A stretch of DNA of 64,000 nt, taken from NCBI RefSeq assembly GCF_900100845.1, contig NZ_FNFP01000003.1, forward strand, positions 186,001-250,000. Direction: 5' to 3'. This stretch comes from Natronincola ferrireducens. Its GTDB lineage: Bacteria; Bacillota; Clostridia; Peptostreptococcales; Natronincolaceae. Within the stretch, counting starts at the first letter, position 1, and the number at the start of each line of letters is the position of its first letter. Below the pieces are notes generated by a model. The model saw only the letters and a list, made by a program, of their open reading frames with translations. It had not been told where the DNA came from and ran no database searches. This document shows positions 54,446-64,000 of the stretch, piece by piece. A program made the translations under genes and the position numbers.

Positions 54446-55708
54446 ATGGGAATGACAATGACACAAAAGATTTTGGCTGCCCATGCAGGATTAGATACTG
54501 TAAAGGCAGGACAATTGATCGAAGCCAATTTAGATTTAGTTTTGGGGAATGATATTACCACGCCAGTGGCAGTAAAGGAATTTACTAGAATCGGAGTTAA
54601 AGAAGTATTTGATAAGAGTAAGGTGGCTATTGTACCAGATCATTTTACTCCTAATAAAGACATCAAAACAGCAGAGCAGTGTAAAATGATCCGAGAGTTT
54701 GCCCATGAAAAAGAGGTTGAAAATTATTTTGAAATAGGAGAAATGGGAATAGAGCATGGTCTTATTCCCGAAAAGGGATTAGTAGTACCAGGAGATGTTG
54801 CCATTGGGGCAGATTCCCATACCTGTACCTATGGAGCCTTAGGAGCATTTTCCACTGGAATTGGCAGCACTGACATGGCGGCAGGAATGGCTACTGGGAA
54901 ATGTTGGTTTAAAGTACCCTCTGCTTTGAAGTTTGTATTAAAGGGGAAGCCATCTAAGTGGGTTAGTGGTAAGGATATTATCCTCCATATTATTGGGATG
55001 ATTGGTGTAGATGGGGCCCTCTATAAATCGATGGAGTTTGTAGGGGAGGGTGTGAAAAATCTTTCAATGGATGATAGGTTTTCCATGGCCAATATGGCTA
55101 TAGAGGCTGGAGGAAAAAATGGTATCTTTATGGTGGATGACAAGACATTAGAATATGTAAAACAACATTCTAGTAAAGAGTATACTATTTATACAGCTGA
55201 TGAAGATGCTGTATATGATGAGACCTATGAGATTGATTTAGCCACCATTCGTCCTACTGTTGCATTTCCTCATTTACCTGACAATACTAGGAGTATTGAT
55301 GTGGTAGGAGATGTAAAGATTGATCAGGTGGTCATTGGGTCCTGTACAAATGGCAGAATAGAGGATCTCAGAGTAGCTGCTGAGATTTTAAAGGATAAGA
55401 AAGTAGCAAAAGGGGTGAGGGTAATCGTGTTTCCTGTTACCCAAAAGGTATATTTACAAGCCCTACAGGAGGGATTAATTGAAACCTTTATAAAGGCTAA
55501 TGTGGTGGTGAGTACCCCTACATGTGGACCTTGTCTTGGAGGGCATATGGGTATTTTAGCTAAAGGAGAAAGAGCTATAGCTACTACTAACAGAAACTTT
55601 GTGGGACGGATGGGGCATCCGGAATCAGAAGTTTACTTAGCAAGTCCAGCAGTAGCGGCTGCTTCAGCTTTAACAGGTAAAATTACAAATCCAGAAGACG
55701 TAGCATAA
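54446..55708 (+). CDS. leuC: 3-isopropylmalate dehydratase, large subunit
   Basis: This 420-residue aconitase-family protein is of the short (HacA-like) LeuC type. It has [23 protein letters not shown] and the three Fe-S cysteines in GSCTNGR and TCGPCLGG. It isomerises 2-isopropylmalate and probably citramalate too. GGGAGGATG precedes the ATG; ATGs at 54452 and 54458 are also possible. Confidence 0.94.
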   Translation: MGMTMTQKILAAHAGLDTVKAGQLIEANLDLVLGNDITTPVAVKEFTRIGVKEVFDKSKVAIVPDHFTPNKDIKTAEQCKMIREFAHEKEVENYFEIGEMGIEHGLIPEKGLVVPGDVAIGADSHTCTYGALGAFSTGIGSTDMAAGMATGKCWFKVPSALKFVLKGKPSKWVSGKDIILHIIGMIGVDGALYKSMEFVGEGVKNLSMDDRFSMANMAIEAGGKNGIFMVDDKTLEYVKQHSSKEYTIYTADEDAVYDETYEIDLATIRPTVAFPHLPDNTRSIDVVGDVKIDQVVIGSCTNGRIEDLRVAAEILKDKKVAKGVRVIVFPVTQKVYLQALQEGLIETFIKANVVVSTPTCGPCLGGHMGILAKGERAIATTNRNFVGRMGHPESEVYLASPAVAAASALTGKITNPEDVA

Positions 55709-55723
55709 AGGGGGCAAAATATA

Positions 55724-56212
55724 ATGAAGGCAAAAGGAAGGGTTTTTAAGTACGGAAGCAATGTTGATACGGATGTTATTATTCCTGCAAGATATTTAAA
55801 CACTTCAGATCCACAGGAGTTAGCAACCCACTGTATGGAGGATATTGATAGGGATTTTGTTAAGAAGGTCGAGGCGGGAGATATTATTGTAGCCGAGAAG
55901 AATTTTGGTTGTGGCTCCTCAAGGGAACATGCCCCTCTGGCCATAAAGGCTGCAGGAGTATCCTGTGTAATAGCTACGACTTTTGCAAGAATTTTTTATA
56001 GAAATGCTATTAATATAGGTCTACCTATCTTAGAATGTGAAGAAGCAGCAAAAGCCATAGAAAGTGGCGATCAAATTGAAGTGGATTTTAAGACAGGAAA
56101 GATTGTTAACTTAACAAAACAACAAGCCTATCAAGCTCAAGGCTTTCCAGAGTTTATGCAGAAGATTATAGAAGCTGATGGATTAATTCAATATATTAAA
56201 ACAAGCCTATAG
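55724..56212 (+). CDS. leuD: 3-isopropylmalate dehydratase, small subunit
   Basis: This 162-residue swivel-domain protein has [16 protein letters not shown] (about residues 11-26) and [15 protein letters not shown]. It forms the active dehydratase with LeuC. It starts 15 bases after leuC behind a weak GGGGG site. Confidence 0.94.
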   Translation: MKAKGRVFKYGSNVDTDVIIPARYLNTSDPQELATHCMEDIDRDFVKKVEAGDIIVAEKNFGCGSSREHAPLAIKAAGVSCVIATTFARIFYRNAINIGLPILECEEAAKAIESGDQIEVDFKTGKIVNLTKQQAYQAQGFPEFMQKIIEADGLIQYIKTSL

Positions 56213-56232
56213 AAAATAATGGGGGAATAGAC

Positions 56233-57309
56233 ATGAAATTTAACATAGCAACCATTCCTGGAGATGGGATAGGTCCAGAAGTAATAGAAGAAAGTATGAA
56301 GATATTAAAAAGAATCGGGGAAGTTTTTGGTCATGAATTTAGTTTTCAGGAGGTTTTAGCAGGAGGAGTTGCCATTGATAAAACCGGAGAACCCCTACCA
56401 TTGGAAACAATAGAGATTTGCAAAAAAAGTGATGCTGTTTTGTTGGGTGCTGTAGGAGGACCTAAGTGGGATAGTCTTACAGGGGATAAGAGACCTGAGA
56501 AAGCCCTATTAGGATTAAGGGGAGCATTGGGCTTGTATGCTAATATTCGACCAGCGGTTTTACATGATGCGCTGAAGAACGCTTCGCCTTTAAGAAGTGA
56601 TATCCTTGGAGACGGCATCGATATATGTGTTGTTCGAGAATTAACAGGAGGCATTTATTTTGGTGACAGAGGTAGAAGAGAAAATGGCAAACTGGGAGTC
56701 GAAGCCTATGATACAGAAGCCTATAGTGTAGGAGAAGTAGAGAGGATCGCCCGTACCGCCTTTGAGATAGCAAAACAAAGAAACAACAAGGTTACCAATG
56801 TAGACAAAGCCAATGTTTTAGAGAGTTCCAGATTATGGCGTTCTGTAGTAGAGGAAGTGGCAAAGGAGTATCCAGAGGTAACCTTGGAGCATATGTACGT
56901 AGATAATGCAGCAATGCAGTTAATTAGAAGACCTCAACAATTTGATGTCCTTGTCACAACCAATATGTTTGGAGATATACTGTCGGATGAGGCTAGTATG
57001 ATTACAGGTTCAATTGGAATGCTTCCTTCTGCCAGTTTAGGGGAAGGGACTCTAGGTATGTATGAACCAATCCATGGTTCAGCACCTGATATTGCCGGGG
57101 AAAACAAAGCTAATCCTATAGCAACAATTTTATCAACTGCTATGATGCTACGATTTTCTTTTGGATTAGAGCAAGAAGCAAAAGCCATAGAGGATGCTGT
57201 AACAAAAGTTCTAGGTAAAGATTATCGAACGGCAGACATTATGAGTGATGGTATGAAACTAATAGGAACCAAGGAAATGGGTGAATTAGTTTTGGAAGAG
57301 TTGGTGTAG
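56233..57309 (+). CDS. leuB: 3-isopropylmalate dehydrogenase
   Basis: This 358-residue protein has PGDGIGPEV (residues 8-16), [20 protein letters not shown] and the metal/NAD block [36 protein letters not shown] lies near residue 280. It oxidatively decarboxylates 3-isopropylmalate, and in this operon most likely 3-methylmalate as well. GGGGGAA precedes the ATG. Confidence 0.95.
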   Translation: MKFNIATIPGDGIGPEVIEESMKILKRIGEVFGHEFSFQEVLAGGVAIDKTGEPLPLETIEICKKSDAVLLGAVGGPKWDSLTGDKRPEKALLGLRGALGLYANIRPAVLHDALKNASPLRSDILGDGIDICVVRELTGGIYFGDRGRRENGKLGVEAYDTEAYSVGEVERIARTAFEIAKQRNNKVTNVDKANVLESSRLWRSVVEEVAKEYPEVTLEHMYVDNAAMQLIRRPQQFDVLVTTNMFGDILSDEASMITGSIGMLPSASLGEGTLGMYEPIHGSAPDIAGENKANPIATILSTAMMLRFSFGLEQEAKAIEDAVTKVLGKDYRTADIMSDGMKLIGTKEMGELVLEELV

Positions 57310-57357
57310 GCCAACAGAGTTTATTAAATTATTAATAATAAAGGAGGGAAAGATAAA

Positions 57358-59025
57358 ATGCAACTGACAGGTGCAGAAATACTGATAGAATGCTTAAAGG
57401 AACAAGGTGTTAATACTATTTTTGGTTATCCTGGAGGTGCTGTGTTAAATATTTATGATGCTCTATACAAATATCAAGATGATATTAAACACATCCTCAC
57501 CTCCCACGAACAGGGGGCTGCTCATGCAGCTGATGGCTATGCTAGGGCAACTGGCAAGGTAGGTGTTTGCTTAGCAACCTCTGGTCCAGGAGCAACAAAT
57601 CTAGTTACTGGTATAGCCACAGCCTATATGGATTCTGTTCCTATGGTGGCCATTACAGGCAATGTTCCTCTAGCTTTACTAGGAAAAGACAGCTTTCAAG
57701 AAGTGGATATAACAGGAGTAACAATGCCCATAACAAAACATAATTTCATTGTAAAAGATGTTAGAGATTTAGCAAAAACCATAAGAAGAGCTTTTTATAT
57801 TGCTCAAGAAGGTAGACCTGGGCCAGTATTGGTGGATATACCAAAGGATGTAACTGCTCACTTAACAGAATATATATCAGAGGAGCCAAGAAAAGTACAA
57901 AAGGTAACACAATACATAACAGAAGAGGATATAAAAAACGCTCTAAACCTTTTACAGAATTGTGAAAAACCTTTAATTTATATAGGTGGTGGTGTTAATC
58001 ATGCTGACGCCAATGGAGATTTAGTAGTTTTTGCTGAAAGAGTAGATGCACCTGTATGTTCAAGTTTAATGGGTTTAGGTGGATTCCCGGCAAACCATGA
58101 ATTTTTTACTGGAATGATTGGGATGCATGGAACAAAAACATCAAACTTAGCTGCCACTAAATGTGATTTGTTAATTGCCATAGGTGCAAGATTTAGTGAT
58201 AGAGTAGTTAGTAAAATGGAGGGTTTTGCTCCAAATGCACAAATTCTTCATATTGATATAGACCCAGCAGAAATTAATAAGAACATTCCCACCCATCACC
58301 ATATCATCGGAGACGTAAAGGAAGTATTAAAGAGACTAAACAAAGAACTTACTCAGCAGCAAAATAAAGAATGGATAGAACAGATAAAGGATTGGAAAAC
58401 AAAATTCCCTCTTGGGTATGCTAAGGATGGAAACTTAAAGCCCCAGTATGTGATAGAAAGAATCTATGAATTGACCGATGGAGATGCTGTTATTACAACA
58501 GAGGTTGGACAAAATCAGATATGGGCTGCCCAGTATTATAAATTTCAAAAGTCCCGGACATTACTTACGTCCGGTGGTTTAGGAACAATGGGCTATGGTT
58601 TAGGAGCTTGTATAGGAGCGCAAATGGGCAAACCTGAAAAGCAGGTTATTAATATTGCCGGAGATGGTTGTTTTCAAATGAACTGTAACGAATTAGCCAC
58701 AGCAGTAAAATACAATTTACCTATTATTGTTGTTATATTAAATAATGGTGTCCTAGGTATGGTTAGACAGTGGCAAAAGCTATTTTATGACAAACGATAT
58801 TCGCAAACAACATTAGAACAGCCCACTAACTTTTCAAAGCTAGCAGAGGCTTTTGGGGCAGAAGGCTACGATGTTCTAGTAGAGGAAGAATTTGACGAAA
58901 TCTTCAAAAAAGCCTTAGCTTCAAAGAAACCTGTTGTTATAAACTGTGTCATTGGTAAAGATGATAATGTATTTCCTATTGTTGCTCCTGGAACAGCGAT
59001 TGAAGATGTAATTACTGAAGGATGA
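57358..59025 (+). CDS. ilvB: acetolactate synthase, large catalytic subunit
   Basis: This 555-residue TPP enzyme has the catalytic Glu in SHEQGAAHAADGYARATG (about residues 47-64), the FAD-binding middle domain and the Mg-TPP motif GDGCFQMNCNELATAVKYN (about 435-455). It makes acetolactate and acetohydroxybutyrate. It is the last gene of the operon, with AAAGGAGGG before its ATG. A ribosome-binding site followed by a four-codon frame (MKYA) lies just after its stop. Confidence 0.96.
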   Translation: MQLTGAEILIECLKEQGVNTIFGYPGGAVLNIYDALYKYQDDIKHILTSHEQGAAHAADGYARATGKVGVCLATSGPGATNLVTGIATAYMDSVPMVAITGNVPLALLGKDSFQEVDITGVTMPITKHNFIVKDVRDLAKTIRRAFYIAQEGRPGPVLVDIPKDVTAHLTEYISEEPRKVQKVTQYITEEDIKNALNLLQNCEKPLIYIGGGVNHADANGDLVVFAERVDAPVCSSLMGLGGFPANHEFFTGMIGMHGTKTSNLAATKCDLLIAIGARFSDRVVSKMEGFAPNAQILHIDIDPAEINKNIPTHHHIIGDVKEVLKRLNKELTQQQNKEWIEQIKDWKTKFPLGYAKDGNLKPQYVIERIYELTDGDAVITTEVGQNQIWAAQYYKFQKSRTLLTSGGLGTMGYGLGACIGAQMGKPEKQVINIAGDGCFQMNCNELATAVKYNLPIIVVILNNGVLGMVRQWQKLFYDKRYSQTTLEQPTNFSKLAEAFGAEGYDVLVEEEFDEIFKKALASKKPVVINCVIGKDDNVFPIVAPGTAIEDVITEG

Positions 59026-59052
59026 GTGGAGGAATAAATGAAATATGCTTGA

Positions 59053-59093
59053 AAAAACAACTAGAGAAAATGATTTTCTAGTTGTTTTTGTAT
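59053..59093 (+). terminator. terminator of the ilv-leu operon
   Basis: AAAAACAACTAGA pairs with TCTAGTTGTTTTT with an 11-base loop, followed by T residues. Confidence 0.92.
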
Positions 59094-59165
59094 TTATAAG
59101 TTAAAATAGTATTTTGGCCGCCTAAATGTAGGATAGAGGTGATAAAATCCTTGAGACATAAAGCT

Positions 59166-59183
59166 TTGTGACAAATATCACAG
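59166..59183 (+). promoter_or_regulatory. CRP/FNR-type operator (HcpR-like) upstream of hcp
   Basis: TTGTGA-CAAATA-TCACAG fits the palindrome TTGTGA-N6-TCACAA in 11 of 12 positions. HcpR regulators of hcp genes in anaerobes use this type of site. The centre is about 55 bases before the expected transcription start. Confidence 0.75.
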
Positions 59184-59193
59184 GGTTAAATTA

Positions 59194-59222
59194 TTGACAT
59201 TTAGGTATTTAAGTACTAAAAT
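59194..59222 (+). promoter_or_regulatory. promoter of hcp
   Basis: TTGACA (59194-59199) and TAAAAT (59217-59222) are 17 bases apart. Confidence 0.75.
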
Positions 59223-59284
59223 AATATTATAGAAAGTGAGTTTTTAATAAAACAAATTATAAAAAGTAAATGGAGGGATTTTTA

Positions 59285-60937
59285 ATGAGTATGTTTTGTT
59301 ATCAATGTCAGGAAGCAGCAAAAGGCACTGGATGTACTGTAAGAGGTGTATGTGGAAAAACTAATGATGTTGCCAATCTGCAGGATTTATTAATTTATAC
59401 CTTAAAAGGAATCTCAATCTACAATGTAGAGGCTAAAAAACTTGGTGTAAATAACGAAGAAGTAGATAAGTTTATTATGGAAGGATTATTTGCCACTATC
59501 ACCAATGCAAACTTTGATCAAAAGGTATTTATAGATAAAATTAGAAAAGCACTGGTTTTAAGAGAAGAAGTTAAAAATGAATTACTGAAGGCTGGAGGTA
59601 AACTTGAAGACAATCTTCATGATGCAGCTACTTGGACAGCAGAGACTGTAGAAGCATTTACAACAAAAGCAGCAACAGTAGGAGTTTTATCAACAGAAAA
59701 TGAAGATGTAAGATCCTTAAGGGAGCTTATTGTTTATGGACTAAAAGGTATGGCTGCTTATGCCAAGCATGCTTATGTTTTAAATTATAAAGATGAAAGT
59801 ATCTTTGAATTTATACAAAAAGCTTTAGTAGCTACACTAAATGAGACTTTAAATGCTGATGATTTAGTAGCATTAACAATGGAAACAGGGAAATATGGTG
59901 TAGATGTTATGGCATTATTAGATAAAGCCAATACCACAACCTATGGCAACCCAGAAATTTCAAAGGTAAATATAGGTGTAAGAAATAATCCAGCCATACT
60001 TATTAGTGGTCATGACCTAAAGGATATGGAAGCTTTATTACAACAAACTCAAGGAACAGGTGTTGATGTATATACCCATAGTGAAATGTTACCAGCAAAC
60101 TATTACCCAGCCTTTAAAAAATATGATCACTTCGTAGGTAATTATGGAAATGCTTGGTGGAAGCAGGATAAGGAGTTTGAATCCTTTAATGGACCAATCC
60201 TAATGACAACTAACTGTCTTGTACCTCCTAAAGCATCCTATAAGGAGCGGGTATATACTACAAGCGTAGTAGGATTTGAAGGATTAAAGCATATTGATGA
60301 AGTAAATGGCAAAAAAGATTTTTCTCAAATTATAGAGCATGCTAAACAATGTCAGTCTCCAGTAGAAATCGAAAGAGGAGAAATTGTTGGTGGATTTGCC
60401 CATAGTACTGTATTAAGTTTAGCTGATAAAGTAGTGGAAGCTGTAAAAACTGGAGCAATCAAACGTTTCTTTGTAATGGCTGGTTGTGACGGAAGAATGA
60501 AATCAAGAGATTACTATACTGAGTTTGCTGAAAAGCTACCAAAGGATACTGTGATTTTAACAGCTGGTTGTGCTAAGTATAGATATAATAAGCTTGAATT
60601 GGGGGATATTGGGGGGATACCAAGAGTATTAGATGCAGGACAATGTAATGATTCCTACTCATTGGCAGTAATTGCTCTAAAGCTTAAAGAAGTATTTGAG
60701 TTAGAGGATATCAATGAACTTCCAATCTCCTATAACATTGCATGGTATGAGCAGAAAGCTGTAATTGTATTATTAGCCCTACTGCATTTAGGCGTTAAAA
60801 ATATCCACTTAGGACCAACATTACCTGCCTTCTTATCACCAAATGTAGCAAAGGTTTTAGTAGACAATTTTGGTATCGGTGGCGTAACTGACGTAGAAAG
60901 TGATATTAAAATGTTCATGGGAGAAGCGTTAGCATAA
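59285..60937 (+). CDS. hcp: hydroxylamine reductase / hybrid-cluster protein
   Basis: This 550-residue class I Hcp has the N-terminal cluster motif C-x2-C-x8-C-x5-C ([13 protein letters not shown] then VCGK) and the hybrid-cluster ligands in [57 protein letters not shown] and [12 protein letters not shown]. It reduces hydroxylamine and probably nitric oxide in the cytoplasm during nitrosative stress. The ATG at 59285 is chosen because GGAGGG lies seven bases upstream; the ATG at 59270 precedes that site. Confidence 0.96.
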   Translation: MSMFCYQCQEAAKGTGCTVRGVCGKTNDVANLQDLLIYTLKGISIYNVEAKKLGVNNEEVDKFIMEGLFATITNANFDQKVFIDKIRKALVLREEVKNELLKAGGKLEDNLHDAATWTAETVEAFTTKAATVGVLSTENEDVRSLRELIVYGLKGMAAYAKHAYVLNYKDESIFEFIQKALVATLNETLNADDLVALTMETGKYGVDVMALLDKANTTTYGNPEISKVNIGVRNNPAILISGHDLKDMEALLQQTQGTGVDVYTHSEMLPANYYPAFKKYDHFVGNYGNAWWKQDKEFESFNGPILMTTNCLVPPKASYKERVYTTSVVGFEGLKHIDEVNGKKDFSQIIEHAKQCQSPVEIERGEIVGGFAHSTVLSLADKVVEAVKTGAIKRFFVMAGCDGRMKSRDYYTEFAEKLPKDTVILTAGCAKYRYNKLELGDIGGIPRVLDAGQCNDSYSLAVIALKLKEVFELEDINELPISYNIAWYEQKAVIVLLALLHLGVKNIHLGPTLPAFLSPNVAKVLVDNFGIGGVTDVESDIKMFMGEALA

Positions 60938-60982
60938 AAATTAGTCTTTTTCTTGCAAGAAAGTATCTCTTTATATAAATGA

Positions 60983-61033
60983 AATTAAGCGATTTTTAGC
61001 CTAAGGATGCTATAAAGTCGCTTAATTTTTTAT
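60983..61033. terminator. shared hairpin between hcp and the Rrf2 gene
   Basis: AAATTAAGCGA and TCGCTTAATTT form an 11-bp perfect stem, followed on the plus strand by T residues. It overlaps the last codons of the convergent Rrf2 gene. Confidence 0.75.
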
Positions 61034-61409
61034 TTCGGAGATATTCTATAAATTCCTGATTTAATTTTTCTGGGACGCCTCCAAAAATACAGGATTCAAA
61101 GCTACAGGCTTCACAATTGGTGGGACATTGGGTGGTGGTTAAGGAACCCTCCATAACTTCGTAGATATCTAAAAAAGTAATTTTATTAGGAGGTTTTGAT
61201 AGAGTAAAACCACCTTTAGGTCCTCGAACTGAACGAATAAAATTAGCCTTTACCAACCTTTGTAAAACCTTGGATAAATGGGATTCAGAGGCCCCTGTTG
61301 TTTGTGCTATTTTTTTTACATTAAGCAACTCCTTATTAGCATTGGCAATGACAACCATGCTATGAAGGGCTATGGAAACCATTTCAGAAATATGTATAAT
61401 ACTAGACAT
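60996..61409 (-). CDS. Rrf2 family transcriptional regulator
   Basis: This 137-residue protein has the winged helix typical of Rrf2 (VKKIAQTTGASESHLSKVLQRL, split into VKKIAQTTGASES and HLSKVLQRL, about residues 31-52, then RGPKGGFTLSKPP) and three or four cysteines (CPTNCEAC...C, about 93-105) that could hold a 2Fe-2S cluster. The family includes NsrR, IscR and CymR. Convergence with hcp makes an NO or redox sensor plausible. The ATG at 61409 behind GAGGTG is chosen over a GTG nine bases upstream. Confidence 0.88.
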   Translation of the reverse strand: MSSIIHISEMVSIALHSMVVIANANKELLNVKKIAQTTGASESHLSKVLQRLVKANFIRSVRGPKGGFTLSKPPNKITFLDIYEVMEGSLTTTQCPTNCEACSFESCIFGGVPEKLNQEFIEYLRNKKLSDFIASLG

Positions 61410-61533
61410 TAATTTCACCTCTTAACATAACATTTTAGTAATTTAATGCTGAAAAGTCAATATAAAATGAAAGTTCACCCATAGGGGGTTAAATATTAGT
61501 ATGAACAGAATAAAAAAGAATAATTCTTATGTT

Positions 61534-61552
61534 AAGTAGTAAAATACTACTT
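61534..61552. promoter_or_regulatory. palindrome at a probable promoter
   Basis: AAGTAGTAAAATACTACTT is a perfect 8-bp inverted repeat around three bases. It lies over the -35 position of a TATAAT at 61571, upstream of the DUF6873 gene. It may be an operator. Confidence 0.5.
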
Positions 61553-61625
61553 TTCTTTTTGAATTTTATTGTATAATATGTTTTTAAAATATAAATATAG
61601 TTACTTTATGGATAAGGTGATAATG

Positions 61626-62387
61626 ATGAAAAATAATTTTATTAAAACCCCATACTTGCCTGAAAAAAAGGTGCAGTGGGTATTAGTGGATTATAGGGTG
61701 GATGATAAAACCCTAAACAATTTGCAACTAAGAGGAATAAATATCATAAAAACCCTTCCTTGTCATGATCTCTATGAAGCAGTAGAAGGTCACCCGGATA
61801 TGGTTTTACATCCTTTAGGTGGACAGGATATCATTGTAGCTCCAAATGTATTTTCCTATTATAAAGATAAACTTGAACCTTTAGGTTTTCATATTATAGA
61901 AGGAAAGACTTTATTAACAAGGAACTACCCAGAAAATATTGCATATAATATTTGTAGAGTAGGTAATTTTCTTATTCATAACTTTAAATATACTGATGAA
62001 ATACTTTTGAATTATTACAGCAGACCCTCCTATATAAAAATCCATGTTTCACAAGGATACTCTAAATGTTCAATTGCAGTAATAAATGAAGAAGCTATTA
62101 TCACTGCCGATGCTGGTATACATAGAGAAGTTACAAAATTTGGAATAGATTCCCTGATGATTGATGAAGGAAATATTCTATTACCGGGTTTGAATTACGG
62201 TTTTATAGGTGGGACTTGTGGTTATTTAGATAGCAACTATTTAGCTTTTTTTGGTAAAATTCAAGATTACAAAAACTATGAAAAAATTTCAAAATTTGCA
62301 GAAAAATATGGTAAAAGTCTTATTGCTATAAATGAAAAAGCTTTGCAGGATTATGGGACTTTGATTCCTTTAACAGAAATGGATTAA
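61626..62387 (+). CDS. DUF6873 family protein
   Basis: This 253-residue cytoplasmic protein is found in spore-forming Clostridia under this domain name. Recognisable blocks are VQWVLVDYRVDDKTLNNL near the start, LHPLGGQDIIVAPNVF, VSQGYSKCSIAVI and GFIGGTCGYLD. The fold has been grouped with guanidino-modifying enzymes, but the active-site residues are not evident to me and no function is known. AAGGTGA supports the ATG at 61626 (or 61623). In-frame ATGs further upstream have no ribosome-binding site. Confidence 0.7.
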   Translation: MKNNFIKTPYLPEKKVQWVLVDYRVDDKTLNNLQLRGINIIKTLPCHDLYEAVEGHPDMVLHPLGGQDIIVAPNVFSYYKDKLEPLGFHIIEGKTLLTRNYPENIAYNICRVGNFLIHNFKYTDEILLNYYSRPSYIKIHVSQGYSKCSIAVINEEAIITADAGIHREVTKFGIDSLMIDEGNILLPGLNYGFIGGTCGYLDSNYLAFFGKIQDYKNYEKISKFAEKYGKSLIAINEKALQDYGTLIPLTEMD

Positions 62388-62470
62388 ATTCAATGATATG
62401 TAATAAACCACATAGAATATGAAAATATTTTAAACATATACTACTAATACAGCGAAAGGAGTGATGCAAA

Positions 62471-63382
62471 ATGAATCTGCTGTCTATCATTACTGACAAA
62501 AATGTAGAAAAGCTTCAACAAAAACTAAACAAACAAATCAATGTCTTTGAAAATGAAGGAATTTTAATAGAAGAAAAAATTATACAGGATGATTCCTTTT
62601 ATATTTTGAACTACAGTGTTGAAATTGAAAGTGTGAAGAATTACTCCATAAGTGATTTTATTAATATTTTCAAATATTGTGGGGCAAATGCCCTATTTGA
62701 GTATATAAAAGCTTATGAAGAACCTCACTTAATCAATAAAATTATAGATTGCGAGTACTATTATTTTAACATAAAAGAGCGGATGGAGATCCAAAATATT
62801 ATTCGAACCAATATAGAAAAAGAAAATAATAAAGCTGTCGAAGTAAATAGCGAAGAAAGCCATAGAAAGTTTACTATTATTCAAAGGTTTATGGATTACT
62901 TTAAACTCCATGATGAAATCAATATAAAAGGTTTCATTACCTTTAGATTAAAGGATTACATTTTAGAACTCCAAGATATAGTAGAGAGGGCAGTAGAGGA
63001 TTTTCTAATGGATAAAGAGTATAATGAATTTATTAAATTGCTAAAATACTTTGTAGATATTCAAGAGGCTAAAATTGATTTGATTCATATACTTTTAGAA
63101 GATGAGGGTAAATATAAATTATATGACCAGTATGGAAATTTAGTAAATAATGAGTACTTAAAAGTAATTGCCAGTGAGATGGGAGATAAGGATATTAATT
63201 ATGAAGATTTGCTCATAAGTTCATTAATAACGATTGCGCCCAATAAAGTTTTTATCCACAATATTTCTAAATTAGAAAACCCAGATATGATTAAAACCAT
63301 TTCTCAGGTGTTTGCCAATAAAGTAAAGGTATGCAGAGATTGTGATTGGTGTAGAGTAAAGGCTAATGCTGAAAAAGAGTAA
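62471..63382 (+). CDS. ytxC: sporulation protein YtxC
   Basis: This 303-residue protein matches the YtxC family in length and blocks: NYSISDFINIF, MDYFKLHDEINIKGFITFRL, LKDYILELQDIVERAVEDFL, LLKYFVDIQE. It is found in endospore formers with no known activity. It ends with a cysteine cluster (VCRDCDWCRVK) that could bind metal. AAAGGAG precedes the ATG. Confidence 0.85.
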   Translation: MNLLSIITDKNVEKLQQKLNKQINVFENEGILIEEKIIQDDSFYILNYSVEIESVKNYSISDFINIFKYCGANALFEYIKAYEEPHLINKIIDCEYYYFNIKERMEIQNIIRTNIEKENNKAVEVNSEESHRKFTIIQRFMDYFKLHDEINIKGFITFRLKDYILELQDIVERAVEDFLMDKEYNEFIKLLKYFVDIQEAKIDLIHILLEDEGKYKLYDQYGNLVNNEYLKVIASEMGDKDINYEDLLISSLITIAPNKVFIHNISKLENPDMIKTISQVFANKVKVCRDCDWCRVKANAEKE

Positions 63383-63383
63383 A

Positions 63384-63416
63384 GCAGCTTCTGTCAATAT
63401 AGAGCTGTTTTTTCTT
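63384..63416 (+). terminator. terminator of ytxC
   Basis: AGCAGCT pairs partly with AGAGCTG and is followed by TTTTTTCTTCTT. Confidence 0.65.
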
Positions 63417-63489
63417 CTTGCAATGAAAACAAAAAATGATATAATCATTTATGTAGTTTGTCGAATATACATAAGAAGAAGGTGGAAAA

Positions 63490-64000
63490 ATGAACTTAAT
63501 TATTCTATTAATTCTAGCTACTATAGGAGCAGTCATTGGGTGGATAACAAATCTCCTAGCTGTAAAGCTATTATTCAAACCCTATGAACCTTTTCATTTA
63601 CCCATACTTAACATACAGCTACAGGGACTTATACCTAAGAGAAGAAGTGAAATTGCTGTAAGTATTGGAAAAACAATAGAACAGGATTTATTATCAATAG
63701 AGGAAATTATATCTAAGTTATCAAATAGTCAAAATAAAGAAGAAATTTTTTTGGTGATAAAAAGTAAAATCAATCGAATTATTGGGGAACGCCTTCCGGC
63801 AATCATACCTTCTCCTTTTAAAGGTATGATACAAAGTTATATTGAAGATATTATTGATCAAGAGGGAGAAAAAATTATTACCGAAATTATGGAAGCTATT
63901 ATAGAAAAAGGAACCTCCACCATACAGCTATCAACAATGATAGAAGAAAAAATCAATGAATTTCCTATGGATAAGCTAGAGCAGGTTGTTTTAGATATTG
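63490..64000 (+). CDS. DUF445 family membrane protein, 3' end outside the window
   Basis: The first 170 residues are visible. An N-terminal hydrophobic segment with GAVIGWITNLLAVKLLFKPY (about residues 13-32) is the DUF445 signature, followed by RRSEIAVSIGKTIEQDLLS and helical repeats. Bacillus YheB is a related membrane protein; function is unknown. GAAGGTGG lies before the ATG. The gene runs off the right edge. Confidence 0.88.
   Translation, partial: MNLIILLILATIGAVIGWITNLLAVKLLFKPYEPFHLPILNIQLQGLIPKRRSEIAVSIGKTIEQDLLSIEEIISKLSNSQNKEEIFLVIKSKINRIIGERLPAIIPSPFKGMIQSYIEDIIDQEGEKIITEIMEAIIEKGTSTIQLSTMIEEKINEFPMDKLEQVVLDI

Noticed and set aside
63366-63587. 73-codon plus-strand frame overlapping the DUF445 start
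   Set aside because: It is in a different frame from the clear DUF445 gene, and covers the ytxC terminator.

Overview
The window is A+T-rich DNA from an endospore-forming, anaerobic member of the Clostridia. The evidence is an alpha/beta-type small acid-soluble spore protein, YtxC, YheC/YheD spore-coat-type proteins, butyrate kinase with a ferredoxin-linked 2-oxoacid oxidoreductase, a class I hybrid-cluster protein, a leucine T-box, and frequent TTG starts behind strong Shine-Dalgarno sites. An Alkaliphilus-like genus is my guess from gene content; no marker fixes it.

Layout. 1-8,000: the end of a Mur ligase gene, a decayed stretch (aldehyde dehydrogenase remnant and two copies of another gene remnant) around a cold-shock gene, then four tandem YheC/YheD ATP-grasp genes, the first apparently catalytically dead. 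8,000-13,300: small regulators and unknowns (DUF2089, DUF1846, a nucleoid-associated protein), then an intact-looking cobalamin riboswitch facing only a broken cbiM remnant. 13,300-18,400: a LysR regulator divergent from buk-vorDBAC, which would turn branched-chain 2-oxoacids into acyl-CoA and then, through an acyl phosphate, into acid and ATP. 18,600-24,260: a PAS/sigma-54 activator, a near-consensus -24/-12 promoter, a BCCT transporter, an ammonia-lyase homologue without the MIO-forming Ala-Ser-Gly triad, and a small membrane protein. This looks like an inducible uptake and degradation module for a trimethylammonium compound such as ergothioneine or hercynine, and it is the most interesting part of the window.

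24,300-47,600 is mixed housekeeping: DUF1292, RtcB, a DEAD-box helicase, a secreted PIG-L deacetylase bracketed by about 80-bp repeats, a VanY carboxypeptidase gene broken by one in-frame stop, two ABC-F proteins, topoisomerase III, TtcA, CysK, LarE, a CNNM/CorC protein, a permease, Hpt, DapH/DapL, a CPBP protease, a spore protein and a second cold-shock protein. 47,600-59,100: hslO, four tRNA genes (Val, Phe, Gly, Cys), then a promoter and T-box with a CTC (Leu) specifier heading ilvN-ilvC-leuA-cimA-leuC-leuD-leuB-ilvB. The operon combines leucine synthesis with the citramalate route to isoleucine; ilvD is absent. 59,100-64,000: hcp behind a CRP/FNR-type (HcpR-like) operator, a convergent Rrf2 regulator, a DUF6873 protein, ytxC and the start of a DUF445 gene.

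There is no CRISPR array, rRNA, prophage or intact insertion sequence. Decay is a recurring theme: aldehyde dehydrogenase, cbiM, vanY and the duplicated unknown remnant are all broken genes.
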